Positions 25,877 to 34,824 are shown, numbered from the stretch's first letter. The stretch is 61,981 nt of DNA from Candidatus Zhuqueibacterota bacterium (GCA_022616415.1 JAKEEU010000206.1:1-61981); one strand, 5' to 3'. Numbers and translations are program-made. Notes: generated from the sequence alone by a model not told the origin.

Positions 25877-25954
25877 TCAGTAATCAGTGATCAGTATGAC
25901 ATGGAATAATTCAGCAACGAGCGACCAGCAACCAGCGACCAGCAACCAGTGAGC
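25869..25954. repeat. two blocks of tandem heptamers (ATCAGTA then AGCAACC units)
   Basis: Four units AGCAGTG/ATCAGTA/ATCAGTG/ATCAGTA at 25869-25896, then six AGCAACG/AGCGACC/AGCAACC/AGTGAGC units at 25913-25954. The first begins inside the mltG stop region and the second contains the pcrA GTG start. Confidence 0.85.
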
Positions 25955-28192
25955 GGTAAGAAATACGACTATCTCTTAGAGACGCTCAACGCGGCACAGC
26001 GCCAAGCGGTTGCCAGCAGCGCCGGCCCGATACTCGTTTTGTCCGGCGCCGGCAGCGGCAAGACCCGCGTGCTCACCTACCGCATCGCCTATTTGATCGA
26101 ACGCGGCGGCATTCGCGCCGATAACATTCTCGCCGTCACGTTTACCAACAAAGCGGCGCAAGAAATGCAAGAGCGCCTCTCGCGTCTCGTTCCTTATGGC
26201 GCGTCGCGATTTAATTACCACGACGGCCTATGGGTGGGGACTTTTCATTCCATTTGCGCCCGCATCCTCCGCCTCCACGCTGACCGCCTCGGTTTTTCCA
26301 GACAGTTTTCCATTTACGATAGCGAAGATCAACTCGGTCTCATCCGCCAAATCGTTGCCGAGCTGAACGTTCCCACTGACAAACTCTCGCCAGGCGCCAT
26401 CCATCATCGCATCTCGCGCGCCAAAAACGGCTTGCAGACGGCGAGCCAATTCGCCGAAGCCAGCGGCGATTTTCGCGATGAAATCATCGCGCGGGTTTAT
26501 GCGCTCTATCAGCAGCGGCTGCGCGAAAACAACGCCATGGATTTCGACGACCTGCTGATTTATCCGCTCGAGTTGTTTCGCCAGCATACCGAAATTCTCG
26601 CCAATTACACGCAGCGCTTTCGGCACATTTTGGTGGACGAGTTTCAAGACACCAACCGTACGCAATATCTTTTTCTGCGCGCGCTGGCCGCCCGTGATCG
26701 CAACGTGTTTGCCGTGGGTGACGACGATCAATCCATCTACCGCTGGCGCGGCGCTGAAGTGCGCAACATTCTCGATTTCGAGCAGGATTTTCCCGATTGC
26801 AAAGTCTTTCGGCTCGAGCAAAATTACCGCTCGACGCGCAACATTCTGGAAGCGGCGCACTCCGTCATTGTCAAAAATCATCAGCGCCTGCCGAAAAAAC
26901 TCTGGACGGAGCGCGAAGCCGGCGAGCCGGTGGCGCTGCTCGAAGCGGAAAACGAATTTCACGAAGCGCAAATCATTCTCGATAAAATTACCGAGGAAAT
27001 CAGCCATCACAACGGCGGCACGTCCAGCCGCAGCTTTCGCGATTTCGCCATTCTCTATCGCACCAACGCGCAGTCGCGCGTCATCGAAGACACGCTGCGC
27101 CGCGCCGGCATTCCGTATGTGATCGTCGGCGGTTTGCGTTTTTACGAGCGCAAGGAGGTCAAAGACGTGCTCGCTTACATGCGGCTGGCGGCAAATCCGG
27201 CTGATGCCGTGAGCTTGCGCCGTATCATTAATTACCCCTTGCGCGGCATCGGCGAGACTACCATCAAAAAGCTGGAAGAGTTTGCCCGCGTCAACAATCT
27301 CACGCTCTTGAAAGCGCTTGGGGGAGTCGGCGAGATACCCACGATCAAGGCGGGATCACGCGATAAAGTTCTCGCCTTTTACAATTTCATCGACCGCTAC
27401 GCCAGCCTCAAAAACCAGCTTTCGCTTTTGGAATGGGCCAACGCACTGGTCGACGCCACCGGCATCGTGCGCCTGCTCAAAAGCGAGAACGCGTTGGAGC
27501 GGGTGGAAAACATTAACGAAGTGCTGCGCTCCATTCACGAATATGCCGGCCAATTTCGCGACGCCACCATCGAAGGCTATCTTGAGCGGGTATCACTTAT
27601 CACCGACATCGACAGGTGGGATGAAAAGAGCAACGCCGTCACGCTGATGACGCTGCACAGCGCTAAAGGCTTGGAGTTTCCCATCATTTTCATCTCCGGA
27701 TTGGAAGAAGGACTTTTCCCGCTCATTCGCACCGGCGACGTCGATTCCGATCTCGAGGAAGAGCGCCGCCTTTTTTACGTCGGCACCACGCGCGCCAAAG
27801 AAAAACTCTTTCTTTCTTATGCCGCAACGCGCAGCCGTTTTACCGGCAACGCCAAAGGCCTGACTTATAACAATAATTTGCCATCAAGATTTTTGGCCGA
27901 ACTCGATCAACGTTTCGTACAGCGCGAAAGTGTGCGCCGGCCCCGCGCGTTCGAGACACATGAGGCAGAAGGAGGAAAATATTTTGGCCATGAACAAGCC
28001 ATGCCGGATTATGAAAACGAATCGCAGGAGAACGAAATTCAAATTGGCAAAATGGTCAAGCATCCGCAATTCGGTCTGGGCGAGATTCTCGCCGTCGACG
28101 GCAAAGGCGAGAATTTGAAGCTCACCATCGCCTTTGAAAAAGTCGGAACGAAAAAGATACTCGTGCAGTATGGGAATTTGCAGATTTTGTAA
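25949..28192 (+). CDS. pcrA: UvrD/PcrA-type ATP-dependent DNA helicase
   Basis: Superfamily 1A 3'-5' helicase of 747 residues. 'LNAAQRQAV' (Q motif), 'LSGAGSGKTRVL' (Walker A, near 28-39), 'VDEFQDTNRTQY' (motif II), 'GDDDQSIYRWRGAE' (III), 'LEQNYRST' (IV), 'LMTLHSAKGLEFP' (V) and 'RRLFYVGTTRAKE' (VI) are in order. The C-terminal 'GKMVKHPQFGLGEILAVDGKG' is the PcrA RNA-polymerase-binding Tudor-like tail. The likely GTG start lies within a heptamer repeat and lacks a good Shine-Dalgarno. Confidence 0.93.
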   Translation: MSGKKYDYLLETLNAAQRQAVASSAGPILVLSGAGSGKTRVLTYRIAYLIERGGIRADNILAVTFTNKAAQEMQERLSRLVPYGASRFNYHDGLWVGTFHSICARILRLHADRLGFSRQFSIYDSEDQLGLIRQIVAELNVPTDKLSPGAIHHRISRAKNGLQTASQFAEASGDFRDEIIARVYALYQQRLRENNAMDFDDLLIYPLELFRQHTEILANYTQRFRHILVDEFQDTNRTQYLFLRALAARDRNVFAVGDDDQSIYRWRGAEVRNILDFEQDFPDCKVFRLEQNYRSTRNILEAAHSVIVKNHQRLPKKLWTEREAGEPVALLEAENEFHEAQIILDKITEEISHHNGGTSSRSFRDFAILYRTNAQSRVIEDTLRRAGIPYVIVGGLRFYERKEVKDVLAYMRLAANPADAVSLRRIINYPLRGIGETTIKKLEEFARVNNLTLLKALGGVGEIPTIKAGSRDKVLAFYNFIDRYASLKNQLSLLEWANALVDATGIVRLLKSENALERVENINEVLRSIHEYAGQFRDATIEGYLERVSLITDIDRWDEKSNAVTLMTLHSAKGLEFPIIFISGLEEGLFPLIRTGDVDSDLEEERRLFYVGTTRAKEKLFLSYAATRSRFTGNAKGLTYNNNLPSRFLAELDQRFVQRESVRRPRAFETHEAEGGKYFGHEQAMPDYENESQENEIQIGKMVKHPQFGLGEILAVDGKGENLKLTIAFEKVGTKKILVQYGNLQIL

Positions 28193-28248
28193 TGTAGCCC
28201 CTGCCTCTTGTGGGCGACTTTTATACAAGGGAATTTCTCGAAAAATAC

Positions 28249-28277
28249 TTGCAATTTGACCGCGCAATTTTTACATT
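28249..28277 (+). promoter_or_regulatory. promoter-like sequence before the UPF0175/DUF3368 pair
   Basis: TTGCAA, 17 bases, TACATT. It lies about 60 bases before the ATG at 28337 and is the only clear candidate in this gap. Confidence 0.4.
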
Positions 28278-28336
28278 GAGTTAATTCGGGTTTAGTCAAT
28301 GAAGACTCTCTATTCTCAATTTTAGAGGCTCAAACC

Positions 28337-28612
28337 ATGACCACAGTAACGATAGAAATTCCGGATGAAATTTTAGATCATTTTGATGATTTAAACGCCG
28401 TTCGACGAGCCGTGTATGAAGATTTTATTATCGAACAACGGCAAAGAGGCAATATTAGCTTGGGCCGCGCGGCGGAATTGCTTGGCAAGAGCTATACGGA
28501 ATTTTTCGAGCTTTTGGGCCAAAAGGGACTTTCATTTATCAATGCCAATCGCCAGGAGCTTGACGAAAGTTATCAACGTTTTGAAAACGTGATGAGCCAA
28601 GCACGGCCATGA
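28337..28612 (+). CDS. UPF0175 family antitoxin
   Basis: A 91-residue protein starting 'MTTVTIEIPDEIL' with a C-terminal HTH-like segment 'GNISLGRAAELLGKSYTEFFELLGQKGL', the normal layout of UPF0175 antitoxins. Its stop overlaps the DUF3368 start by four bases (ATGA). The pair forms a type II toxin-antitoxin module, presumably autoregulated by this protein. Confidence 0.85.
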   Translation: MTTVTIEIPDEILDHFDDLNAVRRAVYEDFIIEQRQRGNISLGRAAELLGKSYTEFFELLGQKGLSFINANRQELDESYQRFENVMSQARP

Positions 28613-29052
28613 TCGTTATCTCCAATTCCAGCCCGATCATCGCGCTGAGTCGTTGTGATCAGTTGCACCTCTTCCAACAATTATTTGGGCGCATTTTTAT
28701 ACCGCATGCGGTTTATGAAGAAACCGTATTGGAATGTAAATTCACGTTACAAAAAGAGAACATCTCTAAAGCGATAAACGACTTTATTATCGTGGTCAAT
28801 CCTGCCACGAATTATTCATTTTCGAGAAATTTGGGGAAAGGTGAAAGAGGGGTTCTCAATTTAGCGATAGAAAAAAGGCCGGATATACTTGTGATGGATG
28901 ACAAAAAGGCCCGCAATGAAGCCAAAGAATTGGGGTTCTTCCCTTCGTTTACAACCGACATCATAAAAGCCGCAGAGAAACGGAATCTGATTGATTCTTA
29001 TGATGGTGTTATGAAACAGCTTCATCAGCTTGGCATTTATTTGCCAGAATAA
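28609..29052 (+). CDS. DUF3368 PIN-like toxin
   Basis: A 147-residue PIN-domain RNase-like protein. 'MIVISNSSPIIALSRC' opens the fold; this family keeps N-S-S-P in place of the usual early aspartate. 'YEETV', 'GKGERGVLNLAIE' (conserved E) and 'DILVMDDKKAR' (acidic DD) complete the active site. Length is typical. It is translationally coupled to the UPF0175 antitoxin. The 3' end overlaps a convergent gene by 44 bases. Confidence 0.85.
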   Translation: MIVISNSSPIIALSRCDQLHLFQQLFGRIFIPHAVYEETVLECKFTLQKENISKAINDFIIVVNPATNYSFSRNLGKGERGVLNLAIEKRPDILVMDDKKARNEAKELGFFPSFTTDIIKAAEKRNLIDSYDGVMKQLHQLGIYLPE

Positions 29053-29374
29053 AAAACATATTGGGGAGTTTTAGGAAATTTCTTTCCGTGAAAATAGCTA
29101 CTTGACCGTCGTCAAAGAGTGTGCTACACCTGCAAAAAAGCTTTGTTCTTCGGATAAATAGATATTCGATGTTTTGCATAGTTTGCCAGACACGCTTTGG
29201 CAACACCGTCAACGGACTACCAATGTCGATGATAGCATTAACCGGATCCGACCAATCCGCTGCCTCTTTGAAACTAACGGGGACATAGAGTCGAATAATG
29301 CGTACATGAACTCCATTGGCCAAGTGCAAACGATCGAGCTTGGTTTTCCAGTAGAGGCGCACTTTAGTAGACAT
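29009..29374 (-). CDS. retropepsin-like aspartic protease domain protein, 3'-truncated
   Basis: A 121-residue protein with the aspartyl-protease-like strand 'VNAIIDIGSPLTVLPKRVW' near residues 46-64. The catalytic triad normally reads D-T/S-G; here it is D-I-G, which is doubtful for activity. The segment after 'TKLFCRC' does not resemble the family, and the predicted 3' end overlaps the convergent toxin gene. I infer loss of the C-terminal part. Its start overlaps the DUF5678 gene stop by 11 bases. Confidence 0.55.
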   Translation of the reverse strand: MSTKVRLYWKTKLDRLHLANGVHVRIIRLYVPVSFKEAADWSDPVNAIIDIGSPLTVLPKRVWQTMQNIEYLFIRRTKLFCRCSTLFDDGQVAIFTERNFLKLPNMFFILANKCQADEAVS

Positions 29375-29618
29375 GGATGCCCTTCTCGACCAAAAAAAGA
29401 AATGGTTGCCCTAAACCAAGCTCGTCCGCCCGTCGCCAAATATCAAAAGCTTTGTCGCCGGTAGCAAGCACTTCGCCATTATGAACGACGATCCATTCAT
29501 TAGGATATTTTTCCTCAAGCTCTGATTCGCGATCAAAAACCCATTGCTGGTCGCGCAGATATTGGCGCGACAGCCTCGGCGGACGCGTTTTGTCGGGTTT
29601 GGTTTTAACTTTCGGCAT
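29364..29618 (-). CDS. DUF5678-type small protein
   Basis: An 84-residue protein. 'EEKYPNEWIVVHNGEVLATGDKAFDIWRRADELG' is the DUF5678 pattern: one strand-strand-helix unit with a conserved W-I/V-V-x-x-G. The function is unknown. It is encoded directly upstream of, and overlapping, the retropepsin-like gene, an association that recurs in related genomes as far as I recall. No clear promoter is seen. Confidence 0.65.
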   Translation of the reverse strand: MPKVKTKPDKTRPPRLSRQYLRDQQWVFDRESELEEKYPNEWIVVHNGEVLATGDKAFDIWRRADELGLGQPFLFLVEKGIHVY

Positions 29619-29794
29619 ATTCGCTCTTTGTCAATTTGGTTAAGTGTAATGTTTCTTTTTCACAAAGAAAGATAATCAATTTGGGATTCAATTGCAACTT
29701 CGAAAAGTAACGCGCTACTATTTATGCCAAGAAACTTGACTTTTGGCGGAATACAGCGTATCTTTTTAACACAAGTAAAAATGCAGTTATAAGT

Positions 29795-29864
29795 ACCCCG
29801 ATTTTGTATCGTAAAGCTGAAACTGCCATCCAATTGATTTCAACAACTCAAGGAAAATCGGGGT
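29795..29864. repeat. 70-bp element with inverted ends (ACCCCGATTTT)
   Basis: ACCCCGATTTT at 29795-29805 is exactly inverted at 29854-29864. It shares its ACCCCGAT ends with the element at 15329-15414. The rest of the 29619-29906 gap shows nothing recognisable. Confidence 0.7.
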
Positions 29865-29906
29865 TTGACTTTTAGTTTGCAAAATTAAGGAATAATTTGG
29901 TGTCAA

Positions 29907-32900
29907 ATGGAAATCTCTAATCTCACAAGCGCAGGAAAGCGCCGCAAGTTTGAAATTGCGCTCGTTTGCTTTTTTCTTTTTGCTTTTTGCGGTTTGGCGT
30001 TCACGCAAAACACGCCCGCAACCGACGATTTTCTTTACGCCCAAAAGCTTTTTAACGAGGGCTATTACGATCTTTGCGTTTCGCAATTGCGGCTGTACAT
30101 GCAGCGCTATCCGGATGCGCAGCAAACCGCAGAGGCGTGGCGGCTGCTGGGCGAGTCAAATTTCGCGTTGAAAAAATTCGCTTCTGCTCGTGAAGCCTTC
30201 GAGTCTTACGAAATTCGCTATCCGTCGTTTCCCGCCATCGAGCCGGTGCGGCTGCGTATTGCCGAATGTTTTGAAAAGCAAAACGAACCGCAAAATGCGG
30301 CGTTGAGTTACCACCGCTTCGTGCTCGTTCATCCCAAAAGTGAAAAGGCGCCGGAGGCGCAATATCACTGCGCCGAAATGTGGCTGCGCGCCGGCGATCA
30401 CGAAAAGGCGAGGGAGGCGCTTTATGAGTTGTTGGACGATTACGCCGGCAGCGATTATCGTTTGCCCGCCCATCTTTTGCTCGTGCAATCTTTCGAGACC
30501 GCCGGCGACACGAAACGCGCATTGGACGAAGCCGAACGTCTCATGCGCAGCTTCCCGCAAAGTGATTTGACAGTGCAGGCTTATTTCGTGCGCGCCCGCT
30601 TGCAAGAAGCCGTCGGCCAACTCCAGCTTGCCGAAACGAGTTATCAGGAATTGGTGGCGCATTTTGCCCCTGCGGAAGAAGGCAAGAAAACCGCCACAAG
30701 CAAAGCGCGCGCTTCAGTGCAAGCGGTGCAAAATGAGATGCAAAAAGCGACATCTCAAGAATGGACGAGCCAAGCTTATGCGCGACTCGCCGAATTGGCC
30801 AAGACACTCGGCGATCTAGCCGGCGCGATTTCGTTTTTGGATAAAGCCGAAGCGCAGGCTCCCAATGCCGGCGCAAAAAATACGCTCGTGCTGCGCCGCG
30901 CTGAAATGCTGGCTGAAATGCGCGACTACAATCGCGCTTTGCAGTCATTGGAAAAATTCGACCGCGCCGACACCGGTGCGACACACAAGCTGATGTATCT
31001 CTACACCATCGGCCGCTTGCAGGAAAATTTGCAAAACGACGGTGCGGCCGCCGAAGCGTATCATCAAGCTACGCAGTTGCCGCTCGTAGTCGAAACGCGC
31101 AGCGACAGCACAAATCCCCAATATCGCCGCCAGCGTAGTTTTTGGCGCGGCGCTGCCGCGTTGATGCGATTGCAAAAATATCAAGAGGCGTTGGCGCTCT
31201 GTCGCGCCTATCGCGACGAGTATCCCGCCGGCACATTTCGCGACGCGGTTTTGCTGCTCGAAGCGGATATTCAATCGCAAGGCTTGAATGACTATCCGGC
31301 GGCGTTGCGGCTTTATCAAGCGCTGCTCGAAAAATTTCCCAACAGCGCGCTTGTCGATGAGGCGCAATGGGCGATCGCCGATACTTACGAAAAAATAGGG
31401 GAGAAGCGTCTAGCCAGCTTGGAATGGCAGCGCTTGTTGAAATCTTATTTCGCCAGTGCGCACTTTGCCGGCGCGCAAAACCGGCTGCGCGCGTTGGAAG
31501 AATTTGAGCCGCTCAGCACGCCGGAAAGCATGGCCAAGCTCACGCAGTTGATTCTTTCGCTGAGCCGCAGCGCCAACGGCGCCGAGGCGACTGCCGAGCT
31601 GACGTTGCAATTGGCGCGGCTGCATTTTGAGCGGCGTGAGTTTGAACAAGCGATCGACTTTTGCAAACAAGCCTTGCAGCAACCCGAAAACAACGAATTT
31701 CGACAAGAGCCGTTGTTGCTCTTGGGGACTTGCTATTTCAAACTGGGCGAGAAGGCAAAAGCAGAGACCACCTCTGGCTCGCAAATTGCGTGGTTCGATA
31801 GCGCCGCGAGTAATCTGCGCCGACTGGCGAAAACTTCTGATGCCGCCGAGAACAATGACTTGACCAAGCGCGCCGGTATTCTGCTCGCGCAAATCACTTT
31901 TCCACCGCCGGCAGCGGTGTTTGGAGAAAACGGCGTCTTGCCTCGCACTCCGGCCATGCTGGCGGCGGCAGATTCGACACTGGCGTTGTTGGGCGATGAT
32001 CCTGCCCTCGATTATCTCCGCTTGTGGGCAGCGCAAACGAGAAAACAAATACAAACTGCGAATATCGCTTCGCCTTCCACGTCGAGGAAAATTCTCTTCG
32101 CTGAGGCCGATTCGCTGGAGAACGAGCGCATCGCTCGCACTTTGCAAAAAATTTTCGCCAATACAAATTCGCCGCAGCGCAATCTCGCGCAGTTGGAATT
32201 AGCCGATTGGCATTGGTTGCGCGGCGATTCCGCCAATGCCGTGCGTGCGATGGCGCAGTTGCAAAATTCGCCGCTAAAAGATCCGAACCTCGCCATCGGG
32301 CAATTGCTGCTCGCCAAATGGCTGACGCAACGCAAAAATTTCGACCTCGCACTCGACCAACTGGCGACGATGCAAAAGCGTTATTTCTATAGTGCGCTCG
32401 CGGATTCGGCGACGCTGCTGCGCGTGCGTTTGTTGATGGCGGCCAATCGTTATAGTGAAGCGCTGGGAGAAATGCAGAGGGCGGGGGGCGGAGGGCGGAG
32501 AGCAGAGGGCGGAGGGCGGAGGGCAAATTTTGCGAACAATGAGTCGCCAGGATATGATGGGCTCGATCTTACGCGTGCGCGTGCGGCGGAAGCGATCGCG
32601 GATTATCCGCTGGCGATTCGATCTTACTTGCGTTTTCTGCAAACGCATCCGCAAGCGCCGGAGGCGGCGAGCGTTTTGCTCAACGCCGCGCGCTTGACGA
32701 AACAAGTGGGCGCAACGCAGCTGGCCACGAGCTACTACGAAGAATGCCTCCAACGCTTCCCGAGAACACCGGAAGCGCGCGAAGCCAAAATCAATTTGGC
32801 CGGCTTGAGTTACGATGCCGATGAGTTTGAGGCGGCGCTCGCGCTTTATATGGAAGTGCTCGGCGAAGCGCCAACCGGCGATAAAGTCACGCCCGCGCCG

Positions 32901-33857
32901 TGGGAGGCGCCGGTGCGCAAGCAGGCCGTGCTCTGTCTTTATAAATTGCGCAAAGCCGCGTTCGCTGAAAACGAAAGCAAAATTTTCAAATCGCGCTTTC
33001 CCGATGATCGCAATAGCCTGGCCGAGATGCAATATGCCGCCGGCGAGCTGGCGACAACCGAGAAGAATTTCTCCGAGGCAGAAAAGATTTTTAAAAAGCT
33101 GCGCGGCGATTATCGCGACACGCCCTCGGCCATCTACGGCGATTACGGACTTGGCAAGGCGCTGCTCATTCAAAACAAAACCGAGGAAGCGCTCGAGGTG
33201 CTCACTGACATTCCGCGCCGCTATCCCAAGCATCCGTTTTTGCCGACGGTTTACATCGGCCTCGGCGATTTTTATCAGGCCAATCAGCAATGGGACAATG
33301 CGATAACGGCCTTCACCAAAGTAATGCAGGATTCGGCGTTCGACAGCAATTATCGGGCGGCGGCGCGTTATCTCATCAACGCCTACGATCTGATTGGCAT
33401 GCACGATCGCGCGCTCGCTTTGTGCCGCCACTACATCGCGCGTTTTCCGGACGACGCGCTGACTTTCAATTTGCGCGTCAAAATCGGCATTTTAATGATG
33501 AACTTGATGCTGTACGACGATGCGATCTCGCATTTCCGCGGCCTCAAGCCTTATGCCGATGCCGAAACCGAGCCCGAGATTCAATATTATATCGGCAAAA
33601 GTTACTTGAACGCCGGCAAATTCGAGCAAGCCATCGCCGAGCTGTTGCGCGTCAAATTTTTCTCGAAGCCGACCAAGCTGCCGTGGGGCGTAACGGCGCT
33701 GTATGAATCCGCCATGTGTTACGTGCGCCTGAAAAATTACGACCGCGCCAAACAACTCTTTCAGCAGATCGTGCGCGAGCAAGGCGCGGAAAGCGAGTTC
33801 GGACGGTTCGCCAATGCGAAGCTAGCGGAGCTTGAGGCGATGGGAAAAAATGAATAG
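29907..33857 (+). CDS. very large periplasmic/outer-membrane TPR protein
   Basis: A 1316-residue protein with an N-terminal signal peptide (residues ~12-34, 'ALVCFFLFAFCGLAFTQ') followed by near-continuous TPR units to the end. Examples are 'YYDLCVSQLRLYMQRYPDAQ', 'LARLHFERREFEQAIDFCKQ', 'YYEECLQRFPRTPEAREAKI' and 'YIGKSYLNAGKFEQAIAELL'. It is a scaffold, not an enzyme, resembling BamD/CpoB-type envelope TPR proteins but far longer. Residues ~856-872 (GGGGRRAEGGGRRA) are a low-complexity insert encoded by a heptamer repeat. Exact role not recognised. Confidence 0.8.
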   Translation: MEISNLTSAGKRRKFEIALVCFFLFAFCGLAFTQNTPATDDFLYAQKLFNEGYYDLCVSQLRLYMQRYPDAQQTAEAWRLLGESNFALKKFASAREAFESYEIRYPSFPAIEPVRLRIAECFEKQNEPQNAALSYHRFVLVHPKSEKAPEAQYHCAEMWLRAGDHEKAREALYELLDDYAGSDYRLPAHLLLVQSFETAGDTKRALDEAERLMRSFPQSDLTVQAYFVRARLQEAVGQLQLAETSYQELVAHFAPAEEGKKTATSKARASVQAVQNEMQKATSQEWTSQAYARLAELAKTLGDLAGAISFLDKAEAQAPNAGAKNTLVLRRAEMLAEMRDYNRALQSLEKFDRADTGATHKLMYLYTIGRLQENLQNDGAAAEAYHQATQLPLVVETRSDSTNPQYRRQRSFWRGAAALMRLQKYQEALALCRAYRDEYPAGTFRDAVLLLEADIQSQGLNDYPAALRLYQALLEKFPNSALVDEAQWAIADTYEKIGEKRLASLEWQRLLKSYFASAHFAGAQNRLRALEEFEPLSTPESMAKLTQLILSLSRSANGAEATAELTLQLARLHFERREFEQAIDFCKQALQQPENNEFRQEPLLLLGTCYFKLGEKAKAETTSGSQIAWFDSAASNLRRLAKTSDAAENNDLTKRAGILLAQITFPPPAAVFGENGVLPRTPAMLAAADSTLALLGDDPALDYLRLWAAQTRKQIQTANIASPSTSRKILFAEADSLENERIARTLQKIFANTNSPQRNLAQLELADWHWLRGDSANAVRAMAQLQNSPLKDPNLAIGQLLLAKWLTQRKNFDLALDQLATMQKRYFYSALADSATLLRVRLLMAANRYSEALGEMQRAGGGGRRAEGGGRRANFANNESPGYDGLDLTRARAAEAIADYPLAIRSYLRFLQTHPQAPEAASVLLNAARLTKQVGATQLATSYYEECLQRFPRTPEAREAKINLAGLSYDADEFEAALALYMEVLGEAPTGDKVTPAPWEAPVRKQAVLCLYKLRKAAFAENESKIFKSRFPDDRNSLAEMQYAAGELATTEKNFSEAEKIFKKLRGDYRDTPSAIYGDYGLGKALLIQNKTEEALEVLTDIPRRYPKHPFLPTVYIGLGDFYQANQQWDNAITAFTKVMQDSAFDSNYRAAARYLINAYDLIGMHDRALALCRHYIARFPDDALTFNLRVKIGILMMNLMLYDDAISHFRGLKPYADAETEPEIQYYIGKSYLNAGKFEQAIAELLRVKFFSKPTKLPWGVTALYESAMCYVRLKNYDRAKQLFQQIVREQGAESEFGRFANAKLAELEAMGKNE
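32474..32522. repeat. in-gene tandem heptamer repeat (GCGGAGG units)
   Basis: Seven units: GCAGAGG, GCGGGGG, GCGGAGG, GCGGAGA, GCAGAGG, GCGGAGG, GCGGAGG. It lies inside the TPR gene. The 49-bp length is not a multiple of three, yet the reading frame is kept. Confidence 0.85.
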
Positions 33858-33898
33858 TGATCATTGTGCTTTGACGGATCTAAAACCTTAAAATCCGC

Positions 33899-34030
33899 GT
33901 AACTATTCAGGCTTTTTTAGAAGGCAAAACAATTTGGGGCAAAACCATTAAAACTTTTTGAAGAATTGTTTTGCCCTTAATGGTTTTGCCTTGATTTCTT
34001 GGCTTTCAACAATACTCCCTGAATAGTTAC
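33899..34030. mobile_element. 132-bp MITE with 13-bp TIRs and 8-bp target duplication
   Basis: GTAACTATTCAGG (33899-33911) is exactly inverted as CCTGAATAGTTAC (34018-34030). Both sides are flanked by the direct repeat AAATCCGC (33891-33898 and 34031-34038). The interior is itself an imperfect inverted repeat of GGCAAAACAATT / AATTGTTTTGCC with no coding. GTAA ends with 8-bp duplications are compatible with IS66-type transposition (inference). A degenerate right end (CCCGAATAGTTGC) lies at 39424-39436. Confidence 0.85.
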
Positions 34031-34112
34031 AAATCCGCTTGATCCGTTCAATCCGCTTACCAAAACCAAGATTACATAGTACAATTTTTTAAACAACTTT
34101 ATGGAGCATGCC

Positions 34113-34412
34113 ATGGACGACAAAAAATCTTTTCTGCAAATGCTGGCGACGCAATTGCAAGAATGGGACACCGAAATCGACGAGCTGAAAGTGAAAGCCC
34201 ATCTTGCCAAGGCCGACGCCAAAGACGAATTGCTCAAACAGATCGAGGAGTTGCGCGCCAAAAAGGAGACGGCGCAGAAGACTTTGAAACAACTGCAAGA
34301 AGCCGGTGACGAAGCGTGGGACGACATCAAAACCGGCCTCGATAGAAGCTGGACAGAGCTGACCGGAGCTTTTAGAAGCGCGATGGCAAAATTCAAAGAG
34401 GAAAAGAAATGA
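34113..34412 (+). CDS. small coiled-coil protein
   Basis: Ninety-nine residues from the ATG at 34113, which has GGAG six bases upstream; an in-frame ATG at 34101 overlaps that site. Residues ~5-75 are highly charged heptads (ATQLQEWDTEIDELKVKAHL, EELRAKKETAQKTLKQLQEA) predicting a long coiled coil. The tail 'TGLDRSWTELTGAFRSAM' recalls small stress-type helical proteins. It overlaps the next gene by four bases. Family not firmly identified. Confidence 0.7.
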   Translation: MDDKKSFLQMLATQLQEWDTEIDELKVKAHLAKADAKDELLKQIEELRAKKETAQKTLKQLQEAGDEAWDDIKTGLDRSWTELTGAFRSAMAKFKEEKK

Positions 34413-34771
34413 TTATGTTCCCGCAAGCATTCAGAAAAAAAATGGGGGCCGTAGCTTTGCTCATTTTCATTGCCGGTTGCGCCGGCGGCTCGCGCGTCAA
34501 AATCAGCGACCTGACCGCCAACCCCCAAAAGTACAACGAAAAGATCGTGACGGTGTCGGGGAAAGTGACGCAAACTTTTTCGATACCGCTCCTGTCCATC
34601 GGCGTCGCCGAGATCGACGACGGCACCGGCGACATTTGGGTCAAACCGAATAATCGCACTTTCTTCGAGGGCCAGAAAGTTACCGTCAAAGGCACGCTCA
34701 AAATCGGCTTCGCGCTGGGGACGAGAACGTTCGGCTACATCGTGGTCGAAGAAGAGCCAAAGAAAAAATGA
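34409..34771 (+). CDS. OB-fold lipoprotein
   Basis: A 120-residue predicted lipoprotein: signal segment, then lipobox 'FIAGC' with the cysteine near residue 24. A single OB-fold domain follows (VSGKVTQTFSIP ... IDDGTGDIWVKPN ... VTVKGTLKIG), as in tRNA_anti-like/NlpE-OB proteins. Translationally coupled to the coiled-coil protein by a four-base overlap, so the pair is probably one envelope-associated unit. Specific role unknown. Confidence 0.75.
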   Translation: MIMFPQAFRKKMGAVALLIFIAGCAGGSRVKISDLTANPQKYNEKIVTVSGKVTQTFSIPLLSIGVAEIDDGTGDIWVKPNNRTFFEGQKVTVKGTLKIGFALGTRTFGYIVVEEEPKKK

Positions 34772-34824
34772 GGGTTGCTTAATTCGGATTTTCTGTTATA
34801 TTGAAAAAGTTCATCCAGGTAAAA

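Noticed and set aside
25869..25954. Heptamer blocks considered as a CRISPR array
   Set aside because: Units are 7 bp with no unique spacers; no cas genes are present anywhere in the window.
29865..29896. TTGACT...AATAAT as a promoter for the large TPR gene
   Set aside because: Spacing of about 20 bases is too long and no alternative -10 fits; not reported as a feature.
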